Positions 11,200 to 24,424 of a DNA stretch of 64,000 bases are shown here, one piece after another. Positions within the stretch are counted from its first letter, which is position 1, and every line of letters begins with the position of its first letter. The stretch lies in contig RSEF01000004.1 of the NCBI GenBank assembly GCA_003993805.1, positions 7,177,202 through 7,241,201 on the forward strand. Reading direction: 5' to 3'. The notes under the pieces were generated by a model. That model worked only from the letters and a program-made list of their open reading frames with translations, ran no database searches and was not told the DNA's origin. The DNA is from Himantopus leucocephalus (taxonomy: Eukaryota; Chordata; Aves; Charadriiformes; Recurvirostridae). The translations under genes were made by a program, and so were the position numbers.

Positions 11200-12748
11200 A
11201 AAGAAAAAAGTCTAAGAATCAAAAGAACTTTCTTTTGAATTCATGGTTTCATTTTGATAATCGTCATTAAACATCAGAATTTCACCCTCTAAACATAACT
11301 CAAGAAGGCACATAAGGTATTTTCTGATACAATTTAAACTTGCTAGAAATAATTGACAATTTTACATCTCGCGATAAAACAGACAGCAGCAATGAAAGTT
11401 ACTGAGACATTGTTTCTATTAGGCATAAAAACGCACCACAGAAAATGCATACGATTCAGAAGATTTGATTTACACTCAGAAGTTGCGCTTGCTTTGAAAG
11501 AAGCTTTAGAGTGTTTTCTCACTTTCTGTATGGATGGGCAGAAACGGCAAAGCGTAGACCTTCCAGCAGCTTATTATTTTACATTTATATAGAAACAATT
11601 CAGCCTACGAGCCCTTCAGAAAGCTAAAGATCACCAAATCTGGGAAGCACCTCAGCAGAGTTACAGTCAGTGTAAGGCCCTGTAAGAAATTTCAAATTAG
11701 CTGTAAACAGATTTAAACACGTGAATCACTTGTTAGCAGTTTGACATAAGATTCCTTCCCTTCATAACAAGCTCTTACCAATTAATGTTTATCATTTTAC
11801 TTCTTGTTATCAATCACCTGTCACAATTGCAAGCTCCAACTGAAATTTATCATTCAACACTACCTAAACGGACTTTAATAGGGAATGCACGCAATTCAGA
11901 TTTCTCTGGCCCATTTTTACAGCACAGGCCTGCTGTGCTCTGTCTAGGGCACAAAGAGCGCTTGTCTGGAAGCATCTGGAGAAATAGAACATTAATGTTT
12001 ACTGAGTGTAATTACCAGTTGTGCATAGTTCAACAGAAACTCATTTTCCCTTGACTTTCAAAGTAGGTATCACATCACCAGCACAAACTGCTGTTAGCTA
12101 ATTATTCAAAAGAATGTGCTGGAAAAGCAGCTGCCTTTCTTGAGCACCACAGTGTGCGGTTTTATAACCAAGTCTCTCTGATACAGGTACCATTACCCCA
12201 TTTGGGTTAAAGTCTGAAGTGGGTTTGGACACTGACTTTAGAACGTGATAATAAACGCACATCACCCTCCAGGCATGTTATCACAATTTCTAAAAATCAG
12301 GTACTGGATATAACAAACAATACATCTGTGACTTCGGGGATGTGGCGTTTAATTCTATCCTTTCACAAAAAGCAAGGCATTTGTGTGGAAATAGCATACA
12401 AGGACTCTAAAGGGATTAGTAGATACGACAATATGTAAGACCAAGACTTTTCTAATAACGTGAGAGGAACAGAACATTAAGAAAAAAATAAATCACTGCA
12501 TTCCTTTGATTTTAAAAACAAACAAAACCAGTTTCATTTTATTGCCATTGTAGAGATTCACTGCTACAGCCCCAGTCCTGCTCCACATATGTTCCCCATA
12601 CATACACACAAAACTTACGCCAGAGGAATGAACCATCACTTCTTGACTTTTGGTTTCACCCCAAATTGCCTTCATTTGGCCCTGTTTGCTTACAGTAAGG
12701 CTAGCAAGTAGTCCATCTGCATGCATAGATACCACAAAACACTTAACA
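11200..12748. other. Unique sequence, no gene seen
   Basis: Short open frames (79-89 codons) show no recognisable domain. There is no repeat I can name. Confidence 0.5.
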
Positions 12749-12981
12749 TAGCCAAAAATTTACTTAGAATCAATCAGCATACTTTACATGGGAAAAAACA
12801 AATCAGTTTTCAAATAGTTACATTTTCTCAGCTTTCAGATGATTTAGCTTAATTTGCTTTCAANGTAGCCAAAAATTTACTTAGAATCAATTAGCATACT
12901 TTACACGGGAAAAAAAAAAAACAGTTTTCAAATAGTAACATTTTCTCAGCTTTCAGATGATTTAGCTTAATTTGCTTTCAA
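12749..12981. repeat. 115-bp duplication across a single N
   Basis: Positions 12749-12863 recur at 12866-12981 after an N at 12864. The copies differ by a few substitutions and by the length of an A-run. The geometry matches the other single-N joins in the window, so an unmerged contig overlap is the likely cause. Confidence 0.85.
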
Positions 12982-14918
12982 CAAATGATTAGCTAAGATT
13001 TTTTTCTAAATCCTTCTTCCATCCACCTCAACTTCAATAATATTCAAAGTTGTGAGGATATTTTCTAGAACTATCTAGTGGAACTGTATTAAAATAGGTG
13101 CAGATGATCTTAGACTTTCTTGGCTGGCTACCAGGAAGAAAAACAATATAACCAGAACATTTTTATCTGGACTACTATCAATTTAACTGGTCTAAAGTCA
13201 AATGACCTTCACATATGTCCACTTCATCAATCTGAAACACTACATTATTCTGTGTAACAACATCTGCTTGATTTAGACCTGGCCTGGACCTCTGAGCTCA
13301 GGCTGACAGGGAAAAGCTATTCCCATCACCTCAAAACCATACTCACAGCCCAAAATACTGCCAAGTTGTCCTGTCAGATCTAATCTTTCAGTGGATTTTG
13401 GAAATACGAGAATTTTAAAAACGGATCTCTTCTTAGGGAAGAACATGCTCCATGTGCCTGTTCTATATTAGAGACCTACCCACTGCCTCCTGATTTTCCT
13501 CTGCTTCTGTGCTGCATGCTGTGCAAATGTTTCCCTGTGCTTATTTTTCAAGTGGCTTCTTAGAGCAGAGTAGATATTCCCTCGAGTGTATTTTCTTTCT
13601 TTACCATCACTCTCCTCTATACAAACAACAGATTGCTCTGCTGCTGCCCTTTAAATTTAGAGATGAAAAATCCCACACCACAGATGTCTGGTGATGGGAG
13701 GAAGGTTGCTTTTTCCGCAAACTTACTGGGAAGTCAAATAACTCCAGTCTTTCTCATTGTCCCTCTTCAGACGATACAGACCTTGAATGTTGCTCTTATC
13801 CTGGTCATGGTTCTCAGTCTATGATTTACAGACCACTGTTAGAATGCTAGATCCTCCTAAACACTCCTGAGCTAGTCTGCAAATTTTCATATACTATTTT
13901 TATTAACAGTGCAGTGATAATATTGCATAATTGTCCAGAAGGATTGAGAATTACCGGGGTTGAGCTTCCCATAGAATTGTACTAGTTGCTTAGGACAATG
14001 CTGATAGAGTAATCAAAGTAAGAGTGGTTTCAGTGCATACACCACAAATTGCATTGTCTAGACTTAGTTTCATTATACATTTGTTCTGCAAAAAAAAAAA
14101 TATCTACAGTTTCAGAGAAGCAGAAGTATCATCTAAGCAAATAAAATTAAGAGTAGGTCACGTGCATCCCTGACAAGAACATGAAGAGTGAAATACTTGG
14201 AGACTTAGTAAAACTCAACTATAAGAGGACTTCTAATAAGGCTAAGGAAGGCATATACTACCTACAATTCTCTAACTTCTACTGCTATTTCAAAATGTTA
14301 ATAAAAAAGAAAAAAAAAATCCTTAGAAGCAGCATTTAAAAAAGTTTGTTCACACAGAAAACTTCCATCATTTTAAATTGGAGCAAAAAATTCAAGTGTT
14401 ATAGTTAAACTAGTTCCACAGTGACATAAACTGGGAAAGAAATTACTTCATAAATGTCAACACTGCCAGTTAGACTTGTTCAAGATGTGCGTGCACACAC
14501 AGTACCCTAAATAAAAGTAAGGAGCAGCTTAAGCATACTCATACGTAACAGAAGACACAGACACCTAAGTCTCAACGACTAAATAAAATTAGTAAAGGAA
14601 ATGATGAGGAAGAATCTGCTTTTATTGCTGAGACAATAAACATTTTTTCAGTGTTACTCAACAAGCACAGATAAAAGACAGTAGTTCTGCACCACCAAAT
14701 CAGCCACACCATTGAGCAACCAACCAAAAAAAAAAAAGCCCATATTTCCAGAATGTAGTTGCATACTTCCCCACCACACCTCGTGAACCCTTGTTTTTCT
14801 GTTCAGATTTTGAAAAGTTATTTCAGGAACAACTTTTCTATCCTGAGTAAACCTCTCTTTCTTCCTCGCACAACCCTTCTCAACAGAATTTGATAATAAT
14901 AAAAATAGTAATAATAAT
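12982..14918. other. Unique AT-rich sequence, no gene seen
   Basis: I find no gene. Homopolymer A-runs occur at about 14090 and 14311. The stretch just before 14919 is simple AT-rich sequence with ATA/AAT-type repeats, which may have broken the assembly. Confidence 0.5.
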
Positions 14919-15248
14919 TGTAAAAATATAACGGTAATATTACNCGTAAAAATATTATAACGGTAATATTACAACAACAGGTAATAAAACCAAGAAAAGA
15001 GAGGTTGATCTTTTAAAATACTTTGCATTATTTCCACAATTTCTATTATAAATCAAAGTAAAACTAGATGCTAGATTGCAAATATTTTTAGTTTTACNTG
15101 TAAAAATATAACGGTAATATTACAACAACAGGTAATAAAACCAAGAAAGAAGAGGTTGATCTTTTAAAATACTTTGCATTATAATAGAAATTGTGGAAAT
15201 AATGCAAAGTAAAACTAGATGCTAGATTGCAAATATTTTTAGTTTTAC
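14919..15248. repeat. Triplicated block with two single-N joins
   Basis: A 25-bp partial copy (14919-14943) is followed by an N (14944), a 153-bp copy (14945-15097), another N (15098) and a 150-bp copy (15099-15248). The two long copies agree except for a 3-base indel, small changes and a central 20-bp segment that is inverted. The inverted segment (15030-15049 versus 15181-15200) lies between inverted arms ACTTTGCATT and AATGCAAAGT. The N joins indicate an assembly cause for the copies. The inversion may be an allele or a graph artefact. Confidence 0.8.
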
Positions 15249-18200
15249 ATTTCCAAAATCAGTTCTTTCAACGATTTTAAGGTTGAGGGTTTTTTTTCCT
15301 GTTTCTGTATTTACAACTATTCTAAAGATCAGTAATTTCCTAAAAATTTTGCCTAAACTAAAAACAAATCCCCTCCCCCAAATCTGTTGCATGGAGAGCC
15401 ATAAGGCTTTAAAGATGTCATAAAGCGACAAAGTCGGAAAACAATGTGAAAATAAGCAGTGAAAGAAAGGGGCAGCACAGAAATGAAAATTTCACTATTA
15501 AAAGTTATAATACATGTATCAGAGAAGTAGAATGGAGTTCAGTTACGGGGGCCAACAGTCATACATACAGAGAAGTCTGCAGGCTTGCGAGAAATTAGGT
15601 GGGATTAAGCAATTTTGGGATAATGCTGCAACACATGGTGACATATGTCAACATATCAATGATCTGATTGAATTTTAAGGATTCATTAACTAGCAAAAAT
15701 GAATGTTAAAATTAAGTCTACTAACAGAAATCTGGAAATCTTAAAAACACTTTTCATATGGCTTCTCTGCAGATTTAAAACAATCTCTCTGGAAGTCACT
15801 TTTGACACTGTGTCAAAAGTCTCTTGAGCAAATATTTCTTATTTCTCTCCAATAACAATTCTGAACAACTTCTGAAAGGATACATCCTCTACAGAAAAGC
15901 AGTTTCTGACAGATCATAGAAAAAAAGGATTTAGAATGGCATACCTCTGCTCACCTCAACCCTCTTTTGGGGTTCAGGAGAAAGCATGGTATATGAGAAA
16001 CATAAGCCATCAGATTTCTGTCACTTGACACAGGACTTTTACCACTTCTGCTCAGTAGTCCATCCAAAAGCATTTTATACAGACACTGCTCAGGGTTTAG
16101 TTCAAAGAAGCCATATAAACAAAAAAGCCTTCTGTCCCAGGAGCATCAGTTATTAAAGATAAAATCTGAGATTCAGAGAACACTAATAGTATTCTCTGTG
16201 CTTTTTTCAAACATACACAAAGAGACATTTTCAGCTGCAGATTCCTCAGCGTCATGTTAACCGTAACTTAATTGTTGGGGTTTTTTTTGTCTGAATCACA
16301 CTAGTCCTCCCCACACTAGAACTCCCCATCATCTTTCCCCCCGTCTAAGTTAACCTGCTCTAAAAGTTCACGCCTCCTAAATGTGCAGATTAAAATTCAG
16401 TGTAACAAATACAGGCCACAGAGAAGAAATCCACAAGTGAGAGAATAGCCTGGAGAGCCAGCTGCCTCTTGAAAATCTCAGAATTGAGAAGTTGTCTCTC
16501 AAGCTGCCGAATTTGTCATTGATGTCAGTTTTTCTGTCCCTCCAAAGTTCGAAGTTTACCTATTTTCAGGGTGAGATACGAAGCAGGTATTCTCCTGCTT
16601 GTCAAGACACCTTCCAGACCACATAGTTGTCTGTGTGCAGAAGCACTAGCACCTTGAGAAGGAAGGATGACTCAGATTTGCAGATACCATTAACCAGTAT
16701 CCAGCAACCACGGAGTCATGCAAACACAGACCTGTTCCACAATCTTGAACAACATATTTTTTTTTTCCCTGGAGTATTCTCCTTTAAATTAATTTGTTTC
16801 TATCATAATCTATTCTTTAAGACCTCATTTTAATATTTGCAAATACACAGATGTGCACAGTTTAGTAGCCAAGAAAAAAAATGTTAGGTTGACTGTTCTG
16901 GAGGTGTAACACGTCCAGCCACAAAATAGATAGTAAAAAATAAAATAAAATCAGAAAGGTGAATCTCCTGATTATTTTGCCAGAGAACATTAAACCTGTT
17001 CCAATATAAGATCCTCAAACAGGGAAAACAAGCTGTATTTCAGTCGCTAATATTATTTAGTCATTAGTTTCCCCTCAAAGACAAAAATGTAAGAACATTA
17101 ATTTGTGCCAAACATAACAACTTCACTTTGTGACCTGAAACTTTAAGACCAAAGAAAACATCAGTTGATACCAACGATGAGATGTGACTGGCTTTGGCCA
17201 TCTTAAACATATACACCCAGAGCCAAGTACTTCAGCATTTAATAATCCTATTTGAGTCCTCTTAACTTAATATACCTTCATGTTATTTAAATCATTTTTT
17301 CAGAAAAACGATTTCTCTCTGCTCACTTCCCTTCCTCCCCCCTGCTACGTTTTCACATCTGATTCCAGATTTATGGAGGAAGATGACTGAATAAACTTCA
17401 CACATATATTGCTGTGGACTGCAGGACATCAAGCCTCCCTTTGTTACAATAATACTACATGTGTCTTGCCCAGATTTTTTTACCCTAAAATACCTCATAA
17501 ACAGTTAATCCAATAAAACAGCAGTGCAATACTGAAAGACTCAATTGTTTCCAGAAGTTTCAACTATTTAATCGCCAATATATTTCTGCTTTGGTTCATC
17601 AAGAGTACCGAGTAGCCTGCCAGAAACAGCTGCAAATTTGACAGGAAGGAGACGCTCTGAGAAGACTCTTTCAAATCCGAAAAAGGAGGGAGTAAGCAGT
17701 TTCATTTTGCAATTATTTTCCTCTAGTTCTAAAACTAGTCTCTTCCTGTTTTTCAGAGAATTTTTCACAACGCCTTTCCTTCTCCAGAAGAAGTCAATGG
17801 CTTAGTCGATTTCCAATTTCAACACCCTTAACAGCCATTGACTTTTTTGAAAAACAAAAGCTTATTTAAACCTCTGGCTATGATTTCTCAAACTAGTGAA
17901 ACTGTGGTCAGCAGCCCACACCACAAAAATAACTTTTCTGCTTCCTTACCCTCTAACCACTTGGCGATCACAAGTCTGCCGACCCTGCTATCTTCTTTGC
18001 CTCTCTGTTCTCAGAGAAATGTTGGGTCAGGAAGCTAAAAAAATGTAAGAATTTTCTTTTTTATCATCAGTCATTGTATACCTCTGGGATTTAAGGGACA
18101 TTAGCTACAAGCTATACTTTCACTACAGAGAAAGAGAGAAGGCAAACGTCAGAAATAGATGAAGTGATAGAATAAAAGCCAGTAAAGTGCTTTGATGACA

Positions 18201-21200
18201 AAGGTTACGCAAGCGTGAAGGAACACTCTTACACTTCTCATCAGTAGGGAGGAAGGGACTTTGAAGCACAATTTAATGGCCAAACAGAAGTCATGAACTG
18301 ACCGAAAGTTCCAGTTCGGGTACGAAGTACAAGTGGCAAAATATACAATGCTACCATCTAGCAACACCATGGACAATTCTGACATGCATAAAAAAGAATC
18401 CGATAAAGGAGAAGACCTTTTAAAACATGCCATTTTCATGCCCCAACCTCAGACATGCGGCTATTCAGCGCTGACTAAATACCCTAGAACCTTTTCTCCA
18501 GAGAAGGTAGGCTCTGCTGTGCATTTTATGGATTCATAAGCAAGAACAAATCCAGCACGGAACAGCAGACAATACCTGCCAGATTAACAGAATCAGAAAA
18601 AAACCCAAAGGAATATTGTAAATATATAAAAAAAATGTTACTAGGATATTTTTAAAAAACACTTAAAATTAACGAGGCATTCTTTATCCTGCTGTATCTC
18701 TCTAAAGATAAATTTAAAAAGTGAAGGGTGTGCCCAATACTGTAAAATAAATTGAAATTAGATACCTTAACTCTACATATTTTTCAAAATATTCACTAGG
18801 AAAACCCTGTTTCTTGTTAAAACCAAAGAGGTCTGTTTTCTTTAGGACATGACACTAGGCCACTGCTCACTATCTCACATTTTCCTTCTGAGACAGCACA
18901 TTCCCTACTCCCGTATCACACACATTTAGCAGTGCACATGAGACTCTTGCAACAGCTCCCCCACCTCACGTGCTGATCCAGAGCTCCATGTGCAAGACAC
19001 AGGCAGAAGAAAACTCAGAGAAAGCTTATACTCTCCAGACACATCCTTACCCCCCTTCTCTGTTGCATCCATGTGTAATCCTGACTGCCTGAGACCGTAC
19101 GGACTAGAGAAAGCCTCCAGAATAAACCCTAAAGCTGTCAGCAAGACTTGTTCCATCAGCCTCTGTACCACTCCTTAAGCAGTGAGGTTGTCAGAAACTG
19201 CTAATGAAATCCTTTCCCCCATTTAATGAACATGGTAAGCAGTAGATGGAAAATAGCACATGGAAGCCACTAAATCAGACACATAATTTGCTTACTTAAC
19301 AACAGCATGGCAATGAAAAGTTTTGAATACATATACATAAATATAAATATAAATGATGGGAGGAAAAGGACCTTTAAATTGTCCATAAAGTTCAGTCTCT
19401 GCTCCTGTTTTCCAGAGCCTGATTTATAAATCTAGCGTTTAAATTTCAAGCAACTAACCTTCCACAAAAAGGAAGCAGATCATGAAAAAGAAGAACAAAA
19501 TAAAACAAAACAACACAAAACAACCTCAAAACCAGAAAGCCATTTTGGTCTCCCATATTTTTTTTGTTTCCTTTTACTTTATGGTTGCAGTAGATTTTTC
19601 TGTCGTAGACGGGTCATGTTTCTAGAAATAATGGGCACTCTGGATAAAAATCACTTCTGTTCTCAAACAAAATTACATAAAAAACAAATGCAGATTTTAT
19701 CAACTTCTCTCCTAAATTATGCCATGAAATAATTTTGATGGATTTTTATAAATTTTTAAGTAATGTTTACTTCTGAAATGTAGCAATGGCTTATGAAGTT
19801 TCTTTGATCTATACTGATTTTTTCTATTTTTATTGTACTATAGAATGCACCTGGTTCATGTATTGACATCTTTTGATGTACTGAAGTCTTCATATAATTT
19901 TTCTATGCATCGTACTTAAAAAAATAAACAAACATATGGAGAATATTTATATACTGTGTGCAGAGATCACAGGTAAATGCAGTCAGTTGTTCATGAATAA
20001 TAGAGAACAGAACTCTGGTTGAAAACAGCTTCTCACGTGACCACATGCATCTAAAACTAACGTTACTTACACCAGTAACCTGTGTTCTCAGCGAGATGCA
20101 GTCTCTATGTAAATTCTCATATAGGTATACCCATTGCCTAACATATGTGACTTCAAAGTTCCGCACGCACACAAGATACGCTTTTCTCCCTTTCCTTCTC
20201 CTCAGCACAGGAAGTGTAAAAGACACCCCCCATCCACTGGCATTTCCATTTCTCCTCTGAAAGAGGCAGGGGAAAAAAAAAAGTGAAAAGCATCAGCTCT
20301 AAGTCTCGGAGAACGGGAGTGGCAGATAAGCAGGACTTCTTTCTTCCAGGTAGAGTCCAGGTCTACGCTCTCACACTGCGACTTACGCAGCTGCTCCTCA
20401 CGGTGTACATACAGTCCCATTCCTGTAGAGAAGATAAACCTTGCCCGAAGTTCAACAGCACTTTAAAGGGGACCACTCCTTCACAGATCAGCGGACCTAA
20501 GCTAGGTGGAAAGTGTCCAGGTGAGCTTCTCATCTCACAAAGGAAGCATCAGTCAAAGACTTTTGGTTGGCAGAGGCGATTAAAAAGATCTCTGGCAATG
20601 CCTGCTCATTTGAGTCACCAGGGAAACGACTCCTTGAGGGCTGCAATCAACTCACAACCAGAACACTTGCATTGGACTTATTTGAAGTTTGAAAGAATTA
20701 CAGTAGTGACAGTTCTCAAACAAGTGGACATCACCAGGGCTGTACAAATATCTGGACTGCAGGTGAGAATCTGAATCTCAAAAGTAGCACAAGGACAGAA
20801 AGCATCCCTCTGAGAAGCTTGTAAGATTCAAAGAGAAATGGAAACAGCATCAACAGCATCGCACAGCAAGAAAACTTAAGAGGCTGGGCAGAACTGGAAT
20901 GGCGGCAGATGTGTTTCCCCTCTCGTGGCACGCATCAGGGTAACGGAGAGAAAGGGAGACTTTCTAGTCTCCCAGAAGAGCATGCACATGTCTCCACAGG
21001 GAGAATGCACAGACTTGGAAAGAGAAGAGTTTGTGACAGAGTGGTTAAAAGATCAACACAGAACTATTAATAGATTATGTTAGCATATGCACTTACACAA
21101 AATTCTATACATCATATTTAAGTGTTCTAAAAATAATTTAAAACACTGAAATCTTGACTCATGTGCCATACTAAATTGTAATGCAGCTTAATAACAGAGC

Positions 21201-21370
21201 CTATAGCAAAGGCTTTTTCATACCATCATGTAGTATCTTTTAAAGTGAACAAAAAAGAACATAGTGAAGTTCTACAGGGTTTATCATCACTTCTGTTACC
21301 TGATCATATTTTCAATTGTGTTACAAAATCTGCTCCTTCTCCTCCCCGCCCTTTCTTGGTTAAATAATTA
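15249..21370. other. Unique sequence, no supportable gene
   Basis: The longest open frame, 163 codons at 20283-20774 (plus), has no domain I recognise and overlaps unrelated frames on the other strand. The 20040-20960 part is somewhat GC-richer than its surroundings. It contains a perfect hairpin at 20954-20973 (8-bp stem, 4-base loop). Elsewhere I see only AT-rich unique sequence and short A- or T-runs. Confidence 0.5.
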
Positions 21371-21384
21371 GTTACCATGGAAAC
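21371..21384. promoter_or_regulatory. Candidate RFX X-box
   Basis: GTTACCATGGAAAC closely matches the bipartite RFX-factor X-box (two half-sites related to GTTGCC and GGAAAC/GGCAAC). A homeodomain-type TAATTA directly precedes it at 21366-21371. The surrounding 150 bp look less simple than neighbouring DNA. Short motifs occur by chance in 64 kb, so this is only a candidate. Confidence 0.3.
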
Positions 21385-21463
21385 AATATGTTTCTGGTAC
21401 AGGCATCAATTTGTGACATCGACATTAATGCAAAATGTCTCCCCTTTCTGTAGATACATGGGG

Positions 21464-21718
21464 ACATCGGTGACCATGTAATATACTTCATGTTATAAAC
21501 AGCATCACACTGTTTGCAATGAACAAGAATATTAACTTGGCTAACACTTCAGAGCTGTACAAATAATAAAATAAGAGAAATTACAATTATNACATCGGTG
21601 ACCATGTACTATACTTCATGTTATAAACAGCATCACACTGTTTGCGATGAACAAGAATATTAACTTGGCTAACGCTTCAGAGCTGTACAAATAATAAAAT
21701 AAGAGAAATTACAATTAT
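21464..21718. repeat. 127-bp duplication across a single N
   Basis: Positions 21464-21590 and 21592-21718 are both 127 bp and differ at three positions by my count. They are separated only by an N at 21591. This is the cleanest example of the window's unmerged-overlap pattern. Confidence 0.9.
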
Positions 21719-24396
21719 TTTTCTTATTTTAATAGAAATGGGCTTAGATTATATTAAGCAAATATTTCATCTTCCTCAATTTACAGCTATTTCACCAAAC
21801 TTTTGAAAAGTGAATCACAATCAAATCTACAAAGGAGGAATCGGGTATCTCTTGGACCTCCAATGACAGAGTACGTGGCTTTTCCATTTCAACTACTTCA
21901 TAAAATCTGTCTGGCTGGTGAAAAGAAATTGTCTATAAGGCCACCTCAGGAGACTTTGTTTTAAGCGAGCAATCAGAGCTCTTTCATCAACTCCTCTCAC
22001 TTGCAGATATAAATGGCCCTCAGAAATATGGGGTGCAGAAGCACTCATGTCAACATTTACCCTCACAGGTATTCCTATGCAAATAAATGCATACTAGTAC
22101 ATGTACGAGAGCTAGTCCCATGAGTAGGAACGTGCAAGCCTACCCCTTAATTAGAACATAGCTTCCTGTCATTTAAAAACTATTTCATATGCAGATACAG
22201 TAAGAGACGTCTAAATTAAATCGTTTATTCCCGCAATTATTTCAACATGAAAAGGAATGTCAAAGTATGAAACTATGACTGAAAACTGACGTGGCTTTAA
22301 GGTTGTAAATACTACCCTGTATTTTCAGAATTGTAACCGCATAAATACAATACTTAAGTTTACTTTTTTTAGAAAGGGAAAAGAAAGAAAGATAATGATT
22401 GGGAAGGTATGAAAGAATATGGCAGAGAACAAAAAAGTCATGTTTCGGATTAATTTTGCATAAGATCTCTTTAAAATATTTAAAGCTTCACAATTTTGGG
22501 TCGTTTTCTCAGGCTTACCATTTCTATCTTCCAAATACTTTGTTTTACATTAGCTTGAATTATCAACTCAATTAGAATATTTTTCCTGTAACCTATGTAA
22601 ATGGATAAACTGGGAAAAGAAGAGTAGAAAGTAAAAGGAAGAGGAGAAATTTCTTAAAAATGCGCAAGTCCTACTGTTTCCTCAATATATTTCTTCAGAA
22701 GCTAAGAAAGTGAATTTCTCTAAAAGAACTAGAGACAGAGGAAATTCTGCATATAACCCATAGTGATACAAGAACAAGGTAAATGTGCGCATGGATAGGA
22801 GATCCCAAACAAATTCTTAGTTGCTTTTCCTTTTATAATACTGCTTTTAGAAGAGTTTAGTCACTCATAACTACGCTTTTGTGTTAGCTTGGTTAAAACG
22901 AGGGAAAGAATTAAATATATTTCATATATTTCTGTTCAGACATTTTCGATTATGGCTGCAGCAAGTTTCCCGTGAATATGTTCCTTTAAGTTCTATGCCA
23001 TCATGTAAATCCCAACATATTAGACACCCTCAGTTGCTGATAGGCATAAGCTCATTAGTGACGAGGATCACGGATGACACACACTTCAGTAAGCTCCCTT
23101 TCCCCGCTTCGTTACTATTGCCAATAGCTAAACATCTACCTCCCCTCCCACTGTAGGCATTAAGCATGCGCCATACAACTCACCCAGATACTCACAGCTC
23201 TCTGTACCATGGTTCACTGAACCTCGTCATAAGGGCCCCCAGCCTTCCCTGGAAGAGTACGGCGACACTCACCCACACCTAGTTATCTCTGCCATTTCCT
23301 TTCTGAGAGACAATATCCTAAACCGGGTAAGGGACTATTAAGAGAGCTCAGGCACCCCTGCCACTGCATTAGAAAGCAGACACCTGGAAGTTGCGTAAAG
23401 CACAGTGAGAAGAACCTGCCAGCGCACCAGGAAGAGGCGGGCATGGAGAAACATCCATACCCACAAGATCAATGGCTGGATTTCACCTTAACCAGGAGGA
23501 AGCAACCCTCTAACATAGACTGTTACAAAAGAGGAGTTGGGGAATATGAATTATTTTCTTTACATGCTTGGAGTAATTATCCAAAATGTGTGGCCTGATG
23601 CAAATTTAAAGAAAACAGAAATGAAAACAAATTGTTTTGCTAAAGTATTGGACCGAGTGAAAACTTTGACTATCTATCCAGACAAATCCATAATGAAACT
23701 TTCAAATCAGGACTGATTTTTGCATCACTGTACACTATTGGTTTTAACTCCTTCAGCAATCAACCAACAATTAAGAAAGATTAAGTGTGTAAGCTAATAC
23801 ATACTAGCAGCGATGGGACTACAGACATGGTTGCAAAAATGCAAGCACTTAAATAACAGCAGCTCAGTAAGTTTCTGTTCTTTAACACAAAGTTACCAAC
23901 GTTGAGCTGAAGCCCATTTTACTTTTGGATATGATCCTCACCCTGAAATGTGACCATCGCATTTCAGCAGGGTGCTTATTTCAGCTGCTCTCTCAATCAT
24001 TTGGTTACATTCACAGCATAGTAACCGCATTCGAATCGTGACCAGGGTGAACTTGTTAATGGGATAATATATATCACAAATGACTACCTGTCCATGCCCT
24101 GATGTCTATCTCAGACCTACAACCTAACAGAGTAAAGGTTTGTAGAGATAATACAAAAATATCTTTAACTGTTCACCAGAAACTGTCTCTAGATGTTGTT
24201 AGAAGGGCATTTTAGATTTTTTGCCTGCTTTTCTAAGAAAAGACATCTGACAATCACACTGTGAAGAGCAAATTGGCAGTTTAAGCACCCATGACACTGT
24301 TGGATGTCAGTCATACTTGATAACTTTGGAGCTGATTGACCAATTATAACCAATATGACAAAAGCACAGCAGCTTCACAGACCATTACATTTCTGA
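21719..24396. other. Unique sequence, no gene seen
   Basis: There is no supportable gene. An octamer-type ATGCAAAT lies at 22077-22084, beside ATGCAT. The stretch 23210-23520 is GC-richer but has no coding pattern I trust. Confidence 0.5.
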
Positions 24397-24424
24397 GGGC
24401 GGGGGGGAGGGAGGGGGGACAGGG
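24397..24424 (+). other. G-quadruplex-type motif
   Basis: Five G-tracts of at least three, separated by loops of 1-3 bases, satisfy the standard intramolecular G4 pattern on the plus strand. The motif stands out in AT-rich surroundings. Folding is a prediction only. Confidence 0.7.

Noticed and set aside
20283..20774. A 163-codon plus-strand open frame, among the longest in the window
   Set aside because: I recognise no domain. It overlaps minus-strand frames, and a frame of this length is expected now and then by chance in 64 kb of six-frame sequence.
24001..24060. TTCGAATC resembling a tRNA B box
   Set aside because: There is no matching A box or cloverleaf around it; a chance match.
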